From positions 1-36,450 of the forward strand of contig CAZMNO010000037.1 in the NCBI GenBank assembly GCA_964567685.1: a stretch of 36,450 nucleotides of DNA. The letters are read 5' to 3'. Shown one piece after another: positions 1 through 7,207 of the stretch (positions are counted from its first letter, which is position 1; each line of letters opens with the position of its first letter). The notes below the pieces were generated by a model. The model worked only from the letters and a program-made list of their open reading frames with translations, made no database searches and had not been told where the DNA came from. Origin of the DNA: UBA5972 sp964567685. Its GTDB lineage: Bacteria > Pseudomonadota > Alphaproteobacteria > Rhodobacterales > Rhodobacteraceae. A program made the position numbers and the translations under genes.

Positions 1-389
1 AACAAAAGGCCGCTTAAATGAGCAACCGGAGCGGCATTAAAGCGTGACAGGTCCACAGACCGTATTTCTCTAACTCTCTCAGACGCTTGTTTAGCCAATG
101 AAAGTACCTCACAAGAGAAATGTGTTTCACTTTTGAACCCGACAGGTTCCCATACTCGATAGCCGAGATCAAACGACCAATAATCTTCGGGATACCAAAG
201 CCAGTGGATACCGATATTTAAACCCGCCTTAGACTCCCATTTTCCCGGTTGAAACTCGATTGCGATAGTGAACCATCGTTCGTCAGAATACCAAAGTCGC
301 GAGCGTCCTTTTTGTCTTATTCCAATTGGCACAAGCTCTTTGCGGGCTGCAGAAAGTATAGTTTTTTTGATCAAAGGGTTTTGCGTCAT
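1..389 (-). CDS. DUF4304-like hypothetical protein, C-terminus beyond the window
   Basis: An open frame of 129 codons begins with ATG at 389 and runs uninterrupted off the left edge. The start (MTQNPLIKKTILSAARKEL) and the following 'GIRQKGRSRLWY' and 'NIGIHWLWY' segments resemble DUF4304 proteins, small cytoplasmic proteins of unknown function often found in accessory regions and near contact-dependent toxin or immunity genes. The assignment is from memory of the family pattern, not a search. No strong ribosome binding site is visible. It reads away from the catabolic genes and shares no operon with them inside this window. The family call is moderate; that the frame is coding is likelier, because it stays open over its whole visible length and has a globular composition. 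Confidence 0.55.
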   Translation of the reverse strand, partial: MTQNPLIKKTILSAARKELVPIGIRQKGRSRLWYSDERWFTIAIEFQPGKWESKAGLNIGIHWLWYPEDYWSFDLGYRVWEPVGFKSETHFSCEVLSLAKQASERVREIRSVDLSRFNAAPVAHLSGLL

Positions 390-471
390 CCCGCAAAGTA
401 GGTGTGGGGAAGTGCTTCGTCAATAAGTTGATCATGTTAGACTAAACCACGTTTTCTGGATGTGCATCAAT

Positions 472-521
472 GCTGATGGTGCCGCGGCCTATGACTTGGG
501 AGAGTAAGTCACCGCCAAACC
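472..521 (+). pseudogene. 5S rRNA-like 3' fragment (decayed)
   Basis: Fifty bases align without gaps to the 3' part of alphaproteobacterial 5S rRNA as I remember it. They include the GATGGT, TGGGAGAGTA and GTCACCGCCA blocks. The 5' half that should pair with the 3' end is not recognisable upstream, and the internal hairpin corresponding to GCGTCTTAAGACGT no longer pairs well here (GCGGCCTATGACTT). I infer a truncated, non-functional relic, followed about 50 bases later by a terminator. A chance resemblance cannot be excluded without a covariance-model search. Confidence 0.45.
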
Positions 522-569
522 CAGCAAGGAACAAAGAGAGTGCTCTCTGAACGATGTCAGTATTTCAAA

Positions 570-593
570 CCGTCCTTAGGGGCGGCTTTTTTT
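570..593 (+). terminator. Rho-independent terminator
   Basis: Stem CCGTCC / GGGCGG with a TTAG loop is followed directly by C and seven T. It would terminate plus-strand transcription coming from the 5S-like fragment. Read on the minus strand, a short T-run also follows the hairpin, so it could additionally stop the oxidoreductase operon. Confidence 0.75.
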
Positions 594-689
594 GTTGTCT
601 GTCCGACGAAGTTTTTTGCTCTTCCCTTTGGAGCGGCAAACTAGCCGTGCCATCCACCCGCCACTTACCGGAAGCCCACGAAAGCACCC

Positions 690-1565
690 TCAGCTCAACC
701 CCACTCGCAGTTGCAATCGTTCCCAGTCGTAATCCACTTCCGCCTGAATGCCTTCTATATCCGCTTCAGTCAGGTGGTTATAACGCTTCTGCAGTCTGAT
801 ATAATCGGCGACCGGTTTGGATTTCGCCCCGTGACTCATGGTGAACCTGTTGCCGTCCTCGATTTCAAACAGCGGGAAGACGCCGGATTCAACGGCCAGC
901 CGGGATACTTTCACCATCGCATTGTCCCCGATCCCCCAGCCGGGCAGGCAGGGCACCAGAATGACAAGTACCTTGGTGCCGCGGATGGATTTGGCTTTTT
1001 CCACCTTGGCCACCATGTCGTTGATATGCGAAGGGCTGGCGGTGGCGATATAGGGGATGCGGTGTGCGGCCAGGATATCCAGCATGTTCTTTTTACGCGT
1101 GGTCTTGCCACCGGGGGTGCTGCCGGTCACCGCCTTTTCCGGCGTTGACGAGCTTTTCTGCCCGCCTGTGTTCATATAGCCCTCGTTGTCAAAGCAGACG
1201 TAAAGGATATCTTCGTTGCGCTCTGCTGCGGATGACAGCGATTGCAGGCCAATGTCGTAAGTCCCGCCATCCCCGGCCAGACCCAGCACCGTGGTTTCGG
1301 ATTTCCCCTGTTTATCCAACGCCCGTTTCACACCGCTGGCGGTGGCGGCACAGGATTCAATCGTCGTGTGGAACACAGGGATCTTCACCGCACTTGTCGG
1401 ATGTGCCCCACAGATCACCGCGAGGCAGGACGGGGCGACAACCCCGACGGCATCCTGCCCGACCGTATTCAGGACCACCCTGAGAGCCAGCGCCTCGGCA
1501 CAGCCAGCGCAGGCAACGTGGCCGGAACAGAACTGACCCTTTTCATCGTAATTGATCTTTTCCAT
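690..1565 (-). CDS. 2-oxoacid:acceptor oxidoreductase, beta (TPP-binding) subunit
   Basis: This 291-aa protein is the thiamine-diphosphate subunit of a PorB/PadI-type CoA-acylating 2-oxoacid oxidoreductase, which decarboxylates a 2-oxoacid and forms its acyl-CoA. The TPP motif GDGGTYDIG lies at about residues 99-107, with the downstream Asn in FDNEGYMNTGGQ. Cys19, Cys22, Cys47 and Cys206 sit at the positions expected for the [4Fe-4S] ligands of PorB proteins. The frame is open further upstream, but ATG at 1565 follows the alpha-subunit stop by 4 bases and gives the family N-terminus (GHVACAGCAEA). It is the last gene of the operon. The YMNTGGQ and STP segments favour the pyruvate/phenylglyoxylate branch over the indolepyruvate IorAB type, which is a different two-gene architecture. 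The substrate is inferred only from context. Confidence 0.9.
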   Translation of the reverse strand: MEKINYDEKGQFCSGHVACAGCAEALALRVVLNTVGQDAVGVVAPSCLAVICGAHPTSAVKIPVFHTTIESCAATASGVKRALDKQGKSETTVLGLAGDGGTYDIGLQSLSSAAERNEDILYVCFDNEGYMNTGGQKSSSTPEKAVTGSTPGGKTTRKKNMLDILAAHRIPYIATASPSHINDMVAKVEKAKSIRGTKVLVILVPCLPGWGIGDNAMVKVSRLAVESGVFPLFEIEDGNRFTMSHGAKSKPVADYIRLQKRYNHLTEADIEGIQAEVDYDWERLQLRVGLS

Positions 1566-1569
1566 GGCT

Positions 1570-2736
1570 CTATTCCACCCAAATGGCGTCTGGATTTGGC
1601 TTGGCGTCGCGGTACTCGGCCACGAGCGCCTGAATGCGGTTTGACGAAACACTGACCCCGCCAACGCCTGCCAGCAGCCCATGCACCCTGGTTGTGTTCC
1701 CGGTGCCAAAAAGCGCGCTTTTCAGTTCCTGATGCAGCACGCCACCGGTTCCCGGAGAGTAATTTCGATCAAGCACCAGCGCACATGGCACGTCTTTCAG
1801 CGCGTCGCGCAGGATGCCGACCGGTAAGGGGCGGAACAAGCGCACTTTCAGCATGCCGACGGCAACGCCTTCACTGCGCAACGCATCAACTGCATCACGC
1901 ACCGTGCCGCACATGCTTCCCATGGTTACGATCACAACCTCTGCGTCATCAAAGCGATAGAGCTCGACCGGTCCATAATGCCGTCCGGTCAGTTCACCCC
2001 AGCTCTGCCCGGCCTTGGTGACAAGGTTACAGACGGACGCCTGCGCCTCATCCAGCACCCGGCGGCTCTTGTTCCAGCCTTCCTGCGCCAGCGGGGCGCC
2101 AAAGGAGCGACCGATTTCCGGGTCCAGACTGAACGGCGGGTTGAAAGGCGGCAGATAGCCGTCGACCAGTGACTGGTCGGGCACCTCAACAGGTTCAACT
2201 GCATGTGAGACGTAGAAAGCATCGTGATTGATCATCACCGGCAGATTGGCGGTTTCGGCCACCAGAAAAGCCTGGATGACGCTATCAAGCGATTCCTGTG
2301 GTGTTTCACTGTAAAGCTGCACCCAGCCGGTATCGCGTTGCGAAAGACTGTCCAGTTGATCGGGCCAGAACCCCCAGGGCGACGCCGGTGTGCGGTTGAC
2401 GTTGAACATGACGATGGAGGCGCGCGCGCCTGCGGCATAGTGCAGAAGCTCGTGCATCAGCAAAAGCCCCTGCGATGAAGTTGCTGTAAACACGCGCGAC
2501 CCGGCGTGCGAGGCGCCGATAGCTGCGGCCAGAACCGAATGCTCGGATTCCGGGGTCAGGATTTCGGCGTCAAACTCGCCCTGTGTTTGCAGCTCGGTCA
2601 GCTTCTCTAAGATCGGCGTCTGTGGCGTGATCGGGTAAACCGGTGCAACATCCGGATTGGCCAGTTTAGCCCCATAGGCAACCGCCTGATTGCCGCTGAG
2701 AAGCTGCAGGTTGCGGTTATTGGCTTTTACGTCCAT
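1570..2736 (-). CDS. 2-oxoacid:acceptor oxidoreductase, alpha subunit
   Basis: This 388-aa PorA/PadG-type subunit carries the pyrimidine-binding domain near its start (GNQAVAYGAKLANPDV, then YPITPQTPI) and the conserved TPESEHS stretch around residue 60. A C-terminal transketolase-C-like domain (VVIVTMGSM, then LKVRLFRPLP) follows. With the beta subunit it forms the active site for oxidative decarboxylation of a 2-oxoacid to acyl-CoA. Its start overlaps the stop of the flavoprotein gene by one base (TGATG), so the two are probably translationally coupled. Length and domain order are normal. Phenylglyoxylate dehydrogenase is the closest complex I can name, because of the flavoprotein partner; indolepyruvate, 2-aminophenylglyoxylate or phenylpyruvate are possible substrates. 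Confidence 0.9.
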   Translation of the reverse strand: MDVKANNRNLQLLSGNQAVAYGAKLANPDVAPVYPITPQTPILEKLTELQTQGEFDAEILTPESEHSVLAAAIGASHAGSRVFTATSSQGLLLMHELLHYAAGARASIVMFNVNRTPASPWGFWPDQLDSLSQRDTGWVQLYSETPQESLDSVIQAFLVAETANLPVMINHDAFYVSHAVEPVEVPDQSLVDGYLPPFNPPFSLDPEIGRSFGAPLAQEGWNKSRRVLDEAQASVCNLVTKAGQSWGELTGRHYGPVELYRFDDAEVVIVTMGSMCGTVRDAVDALRSEGVAVGMLKVRLFRPLPVGILRDALKDVPCALVLDRNYSPGTGGVLHQELKSALFGTGNTTRVHGLLAGVGGVSVSSNRIQALVAEYRDAKPNPDAIWVE

Positions 2737-4382
2737 CAGCCCAGCTCCTCGCGCATATTAATCGCACCGGTCGGACATTCGGCAACGCACAAGCCGCAGC
2801 CCTTGCAATAATCGGTTTTCACCTCGTATCCCTGATCAAGCTTGGTGATCGCCATGTCCGGGCAGTAGTAAAAACAATTGTCGCAATAAATGCAGGTACC
2901 GCAGCTGAAGCACCGCGCGGCTTCAATTTGCGCGGCACGTGTGCTCAATTTTTGCTGAACTTCCTGAAAACTCTGCAAGCGGGTGTCGACAGCGGTGTTT
3001 GCAGGTGTGTTTCGCTCTTCGCTGGAATGGTAGGCTGTGTTGATCACACCAAATGCTGCTTCCGGATCAGACCAACTCTCGGTTGCGGGCTGCTCAGGGT
3101 CGACAAAGCGGGCAATGGCAATGGCGGCGTCTTTGCCCATACCTACAGCCTGAGTGACAAAGCGGTCCATGCTGGCGACATCGCCACCGGCAAAGATGCC
3201 GGGGCTGGAGGTTTGCCAGTTGCCATCGGTGCCAATTACAGGTCCGGCGCGGGCCATCAGGTCGCCGTATTTTGCCAAATCCACATCTTGCCCAATCGAT
3301 GGGATTATCCCACCTGCCGAAAGGGTAAACTCGCTGTTCTCAATCTCTGAAATGCTGAATTCACCTCGACTTTCGCCCGGTTCAAAATCAACGCGGGTGC
3401 AGTTAAGCGTCAGTGTGTCCGCACTGGCAACGACTGATTGCATCATGGCGCCGCAGACAAACTCGATACCTTCTTCCTGCGCTTCCACCACTTCAGCGCG
3501 TTGCGCAGGCAAAAGGGCGTCGGGTTCCAGCGCCAGGATTGTAACCTTGCGGCCAAGGCGGCGGGCGGTTCGGGCAACGTCAATCGCAGCACTACCACCA
3601 CCGATGACCACAAGATGTTGACCCAGATCACAGGGTTCACCGGCATTGGTTGATGCCAGAAAGGCGGCACTGTCAACGACCCAGTTTTGAGAATAGTCGA
3701 GCCCCGGCAGTGCCTTGGAGCGTGTCGCCCCGGTTGCCAGGAAAACTGCGTCATGCTTTTCGCGCAGAGCCTTCAAAGCCCCTGCGTCGGCGACACCGGC
3801 ATTCAGGTTTACCTCAACTCCAAGCGCGACGATCCGGTTGATCTCGGCGTCAAGAATGCCTTTATCGAGGCGATAGGCGGGAATGCCGTAGCGCAGCAGC
3901 CCACCAAGCTGATCACGGGCTTCATAAAGCGACACTCTGAATCCGCGCCGCGCCAATTGATAGGCGGCGGAAAGACCAGCGGGGCCTCCGCCGACAACAG
4001 CCACGGATTGCTTAAGTTGTTTTACGGGTTTCGGAAATTGCCATCCTTCCTTTAGCGCCATGTCGCCGACAAACCGCTCCAACGCGCATATGCTGACGGC
4101 CGCGTCATGTTCAACGCGATTGCACGAGGTTTCGCAGGGATGGTGGCAGATGCGCCCGGCAATGGAAGGGAAGGGATTGTTATCAACCAACGTGGTCCAG
4201 GCACCGTGATAATCCTTGTCACTGACCTGTCGGATCCACTTTGCAATAAGCCCGTTGACCGGGCAGGCACCGTGACAGGGCGAGGGGATATCTTGATAGT
4301 CCGGTGACGCCGTGCGCCAGGTGCCGGTCAGTCGGCCCTCTGTCGTGGTGTTGGACCAAAGGAAAGAGGGTTCGTGGTTCAT
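2736..4382 (-). CDS. FAD/NAD(P)-binding oxidoreductase fused to 2[4Fe-4S] ferredoxin domain
   Basis: This 548-aa fusion should carry electrons from the 2-oxoacid oxidoreductase to NAD(P)+. The N-terminus has the GltD/dihydropyrimidine-dehydrogenase Fe-S domain (CHGACPVNG, then CHHPCETSCNR). An FAD Rossmann motif (VVGGGPAGLSAAYQ, about residue 110) and an NAD(P) Rossmann motif (VVIGGGSAAIDVA, about residue 250) follow. A C-terminal delta-subunit-like domain from about residue 491 has two 4-Cys clusters (CIYCDNCFYYCP and CKGCGLCVAECP). In phenylglyoxylate dehydrogenase (PadEFGHI) a comparable flavoprotein makes the enzyme NAD-dependent; here the ferredoxin-like part seems to be fused to it, which would explain four genes rather than five. 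It overlaps the gamma gene by 4 bases (ATGA). Confidence 0.88.
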   Translation of the reverse strand: MNHEPSFLWSNTTTEGRLTGTWRTASPDYQDIPSPCHGACPVNGLIAKWIRQVSDKDYHGAWTTLVDNNPFPSIAGRICHHPCETSCNRVEHDAAVSICALERFVGDMALKEGWQFPKPVKQLKQSVAVVGGGPAGLSAAYQLARRGFRVSLYEARDQLGGLLRYGIPAYRLDKGILDAEINRIVALGVEVNLNAGVADAGALKALREKHDAVFLATGATRSKALPGLDYSQNWVVDSAAFLASTNAGEPCDLGQHLVVIGGGSAAIDVARTARRLGRKVTILALEPDALLPAQRAEVVEAQEEGIEFVCGAMMQSVVASADTLTLNCTRVDFEPGESRGEFSISEIENSEFTLSAGGIIPSIGQDVDLAKYGDLMARAGPVIGTDGNWQTSSPGIFAGGDVASMDRFVTQAVGMGKDAAIAIARFVDPEQPATESWSDPEAAFGVINTAYHSSEERNTPANTAVDTRLQSFQEVQQKLSTRAAQIEAARCFSCGTCIYCDNCFYYCPDMAITKLDQGYEVKTDYCKGCGLCVAECPTGAINMREELG

Positions 4383-4933
4383 CGGTCTTCCCCCTTACCG
4401 GCACCGTTTAAAACCCCAAAGGCCTCGCGGCAGGCGGCGACGTTCTGTTCTTTCTTTGCCGGAGCGTTGCTTTCGATCACTTCGCAAATGGCTTCGATCC
4501 CCGGCTGTTCCATCACCGCCACAAATGCCCCTAGCAAGGTTGAGTTGATTACCTTTCCCATTTCGTTATTGCGGGCGATTTTGCGGCCATCAACGGGTAC
4601 GATATTGTAATCCCCCAAGCTGGAAAAAGCGTCAGCAGGCTGGGAGGAATTGACCACCACAAGGGTATCACTGTCAGCGATTTTTAAGAAATTCTGATCA
4701 AGCAGGCTGTCGTCAAAACACAGCATGGCATCTGCCAGTTCGATATTGCTTCGCACCCGGATCGGGCGGTCATCGACCCGGATGGACGACATCACCGGAG
4801 TTCCGCGCCGCGCACCGCCATAGGTGGCGAAGGTCTGAACATACTGGCCCTTGTCAAAAAAGGCACGCGCCAGCAGGTTGCCAGCGGTTTGCGCCCCCTG
4901 TCCTCCGCGGCCCAATATCAGTATCTCGCGCAT
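4379..4933 (-). CDS. 2-oxoacid:acceptor oxidoreductase, gamma subunit
   Basis: This 184-aa PorC/PadE-type subunit opens with the signature ILGRGGQGAQTAGNLLARA and contains TYGGARRGTPVMSSIRV around residue 40. This domain is thought to bind CoA in 2-oxoacid oxidoreductases. It is the promoter-proximal gene of the four-gene set; the order gamma, flavoprotein/delta, alpha, beta is typical of these complexes. A 233-base gap separates it from the SDR gene upstream, so it may have its own promoter. A palindrome at 5088-5104 sits in that gap. Confidence 0.9.
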   Translation of the reverse strand: MREILILGRGGQGAQTAGNLLARAFFDKGQYVQTFATYGGARRGTPVMSSIRVDDRPIRVRSNIELADAMLCFDDSLLDQNFLKIADSDTLVVVNSSQPADAFSSLGDYNIVPVDGRKIARNNEMGKVINSTLLGAFVAVMEQPGIEAICEVIESNAPAKKEQNVAACREAFGVLNGAGKGEDR

Positions 4934-5087
4934 TTGCTTTCGCCTTTGAACAGCTTCAGGTTTCGTCGCATTGCACCCTTGAAATAGGGCGCAGAAAACA
5001 GGCTGAAAATGTGTTGATCTCTTAAAGCCGCATTCTGGTACGAAAATAAAAGATTAGCAAGTAAATCCGCAATAAATACCAGTTGAA

Positions 5088-5104
5088 ACCGCTTGGTAGG
5101 CGGT
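5088..5104. promoter_or_regulatory. Palindrome, candidate regulator site before the oxidoreductase operon
   Basis: ACCGC-N7-GCGGT is a perfect inverted repeat, preceded by AA and followed by CAAA. It lies in the only sizeable gap between the SDR gene and the gamma subunit, with a TTGACC -35-like hexamer overlapping it on the minus strand. No convincing -10 at standard spacing was found. ACCG/CGGT half-sites are common among TetR-type acyl-CoA-responsive repressors; the link to the TetR gene at 21897 is speculative, since its putative site looks different. Confidence 0.35.
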
Positions 5105-5166
5105 CAAATCTCTATTTTGCTGAAGTTTACCGGTGAGAGAACCATGTAATCACACCAGTTTTGCCG

Positions 5167-5994
5167 TTACATGATCAGGCCACCCGAGGCCAATAGCACT
5201 TGGCCGCTGACATAATTCGACTCAGGCGAGCACATCAGATAAACCGCCCCTGCAGCCTCTTCCGGTGTGCCGCCGCGCCCCATCGGGATCATTTGGTTCA
5301 TGGCTTTCAGCATGTTGGGATGAACCCCCATGTTGATCGACCGATTGCCGATCTGGGCAACCGACTGGTCGTCTCCAAGGGGTTCGGTCATGCGTGTCTT
5401 GATATAGCCGAATGCAACACAATTGACGTTCACATTGTACCGCCCCCATTCCTTGGCCAGCGTGCGGGTCATGCCGACAAGGGCCGATTTTCCGGCGGCA
5501 TAACCCATTTGTCCGGCATTGCCGTAAAGACCCGCGATCGAAGAGATATTGACGACCTTGCGATAAACTTCCTGTCCGGCTTCTTTTTCAGCTTTTGCTG
5601 CAGGGCGGATGAACTCCGAAGCGGCCCGCAGAATGCGAAACGGGACAGTAGTGTGGATTTCCAGCATTGCCTCGAACTGCTCGTCAGTCATTTTCTGAAT
5701 GACCGCATCCCAGGGATAGCCGGCATTGTTGACGATGATATCGACACCATCAAAGCTGCTGACGGCGGTATCGATGAACCGTTCGCCGAAATCCCTGGTG
5801 GTGACATCCCCGACACAGGCAACGGCCTGTGAGCCGAGTTTATCAATCGCGTTAACGGTTTCAGCGGCGACAGTTTCATCAAGGTCATTGACCACGACGC
5901 GGGCACCCTCGCTTGCCAGTTTCAGGGCAATCGCCTGGCCGATACCGCGTCCTGATCCGGTGACCAGCGCCACCTTGCCTTCTAGTTTACCCAT
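5167..5994 (-). CDS. Short-chain dehydrogenase/reductase, putative 3-hydroxyacyl-CoA dehydrogenase
   Basis: This 275-aa classical SDR has a TGSGRGIG cofactor motif at residues 12-19, an NNAG motif near residue 89 and the catalytic Ser152, Tyr165 and Lys169 (ISS...YAAGK, with the usual 13-residue Ser-Tyr spacing). An NDLD sequence after the second strand suggests NAD+ preference. The ATG at 5994 was preferred over an upstream one because it has a GGAG eight bases ahead and gives the normal SDR N-terminus. It is the last gene of the 13-gene operon. In the proposed pathway it would oxidise 3-hydroxy-3-(2-aminophenyl)propionyl-CoA to the 3-oxo thioester. SDR dehydrogenases of this kind normally act on the R isomer that MaoC hydratases make, which fits the two MaoC genes at the other end. 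Substrate is inferred. Confidence 0.85.
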   Translation of the reverse strand: MGKLEGKVALVTGSGRGIGQAIALKLASEGARVVVNDLDETVAAETVNAIDKLGSQAVACVGDVTTRDFGERFIDTAVSSFDGVDIIVNNAGYPWDAVIQKMTDEQFEAMLEIHTTVPFRILRAASEFIRPAAKAEKEAGQEVYRKVVNISSIAGLYGNAGQMGYAAGKSALVGMTRTLAKEWGRYNVNVNCVAFGYIKTRMTEPLGDDQSVAQIGNRSINMGVHPNMLKAMNQMIPMGRGGTPEEAAGAVYLMCSPESNYVSGQVLLASGGLIM

Positions 5995-6007
5995 TTTCCG
6001 TTCTCCG

Positions 6008-7207
6008 TTAATTTCCTGTGTCAGGTATGATCCCTTCGGCTGCCAGCGCGGCAATTTCTGCATTTGAATACCCGCTTTCGGCCAGTATCTGACCGGTGTG
6101 CTGGGAATATTTTGGCGGGAAGCTCAGTTCTTTGTCAGGCGCACCACCGACCGCCAGAGGCTGCATCCGCACGGCGCTTCCGTCAGGCATTGTCGTGCGC
6201 GTCAGTTTTGAGGCCAGCGCCTCCATCCCCGCCACCTGAGCTATGGTTTGAATGGGGGCGTGTGGGATTGTTGCGCTGCGCAAGTCAGCAGAGATTTCAT
6301 CGGCATCGGCAAATTGGGTGATCGCGGCAATATCGTGGTGAATACTATCGCGCTCCACGTGCCGCCCTTCATTTGTCACGCGCACATCGTTGGCAACCGA
6401 GGCAAATCTCGGCAACGCGCAAAATCGTTGCCACTGTACGTCAGAGCCGATGGCCATGAAAATGAAACCGTCCGCGGTTGGGTAGGCATTGGTTGGAATG
6501 AACTTGCGATGCTCGTTGCCGCAGCGGGTGATCTCGGAATATTCGCAGTCAAAATCCAAAAGCGGCAATGTGGTGATCAGCCAGCTTGCGGCGGCCTGCA
6601 GCATGGAAACATGGATTTCCTTGCCCTTGCCAGTTTCAGCCTTTTCTAAAAGCGCCTGAAACACGCCGGCGTAAACTTCGTCGCCAGCTTTGAGATCGAT
6701 GATCGGCACCCCTGCAAGCGTCGGGTCGCCGTCGGTTTTACCCGTCAGTTCCATATAGCCAGCCATGGCCTGAATGGCCGGATCATAACCCGGAACGCCC
6801 GGATATTCTGCCCCCATCGCCGATATGGCAGCCCAGATCAGATCGGGCTTACGGGCCGACATGCTGGCGTAATCCACACCAAGAGCAGCATGGCGCGAGG
6901 GCAAGGTGTTGCAGCAGAAAATCTCAGCCTCCAGTTCGTCGATCAGGCGGTAAAGAACTTCCTGCCCCTTTGGAGATTTCAGATTAAGCGCAATCGCTTC
7001 CTTGCCGACATTGGGCGCGACAAAATAACTGCGACGGTCATCATCTGCCACGACCGAGCCGATATACCGGTTTGGATCCCCCGGCAGACCACGCCCGGAA
7101 GGCGTTGCCTCGATCCGGATCACCCGCCAGCCCAGTTGCGCGAAACGCAGTGTGGCGTAGGGCATCGACAATGCCTGTTCCAGGGATATAACCGTCCGGC
7201 GCTTCAT
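6008..7207 (-). CDS. Family III (CaiB/BaiF) CoA-transferase
   Basis: This 399-aa protein belongs to the formyl-CoA transferase-like family III. The expected catalytic aspartate is Asp171 in GVPIIDLKAG, and the preceding PGYDPAIQAMAGYM segment is characteristic. The N-terminal segment is somewhat atypical: there is no clear 'RVLDLT' strand, but ISLEQALSMPYATLRFAQLG fills that position. It starts immediately after the stop of the Mo-hydroxylase large subunit. The anaerobic indoleacetate pathway uses a family III CoA-transferase that recognises phenylsuccinyl- and benzylmalonyl-type thioesters, and this gene is the natural equivalent, moving CoA onto 2-aminophenylsuccinate. The donor could be succinyl-CoA or a later pathway intermediate; the sequence does not decide. 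Confidence 0.88.
   Translation of the reverse strand: MKRRTVISLEQALSMPYATLRFAQLGWRVIRIEATPSGRGLPGDPNRYIGSVVADDDRRSYFVAPNVGKEAIALNLKSPKGQEVLYRLIDELEAEIFCCNTLPSRHAALGVDYASMSARKPDLIWAAISAMGAEYPGVPGYDPAIQAMAGYMELTGKTDGDPTLAGVPIIDLKAGDEVYAGVFQALLEKAETGKGKEIHVSMLQAAASWLITTLPLLDFDCEYSEITRCGNEHRKFIPTNAYPTADGFIFMAIGSDVQWQRFCALPRFASVANDVRVTNEGRHVERDSIHHDIAAITQFADADEISADLRSATIPHAPIQTIAQVAGMEALASKLTRTTMPDGSAVRMQPLAVGGAPDKELSFPPKYSQHTGQILAESGYSNAEIAALAAEGIIPDTGN

Noticed and set aside
5200..5832. 210-aa plus-strand frame opposite the SDR gene
   Set aside because: It is antisense to a clear SDR, has no ribosome binding site and an arbitrary composition; the same applies to long antisense frames opposite the other catabolic genes (for example 711-1148 and 14894-15547).
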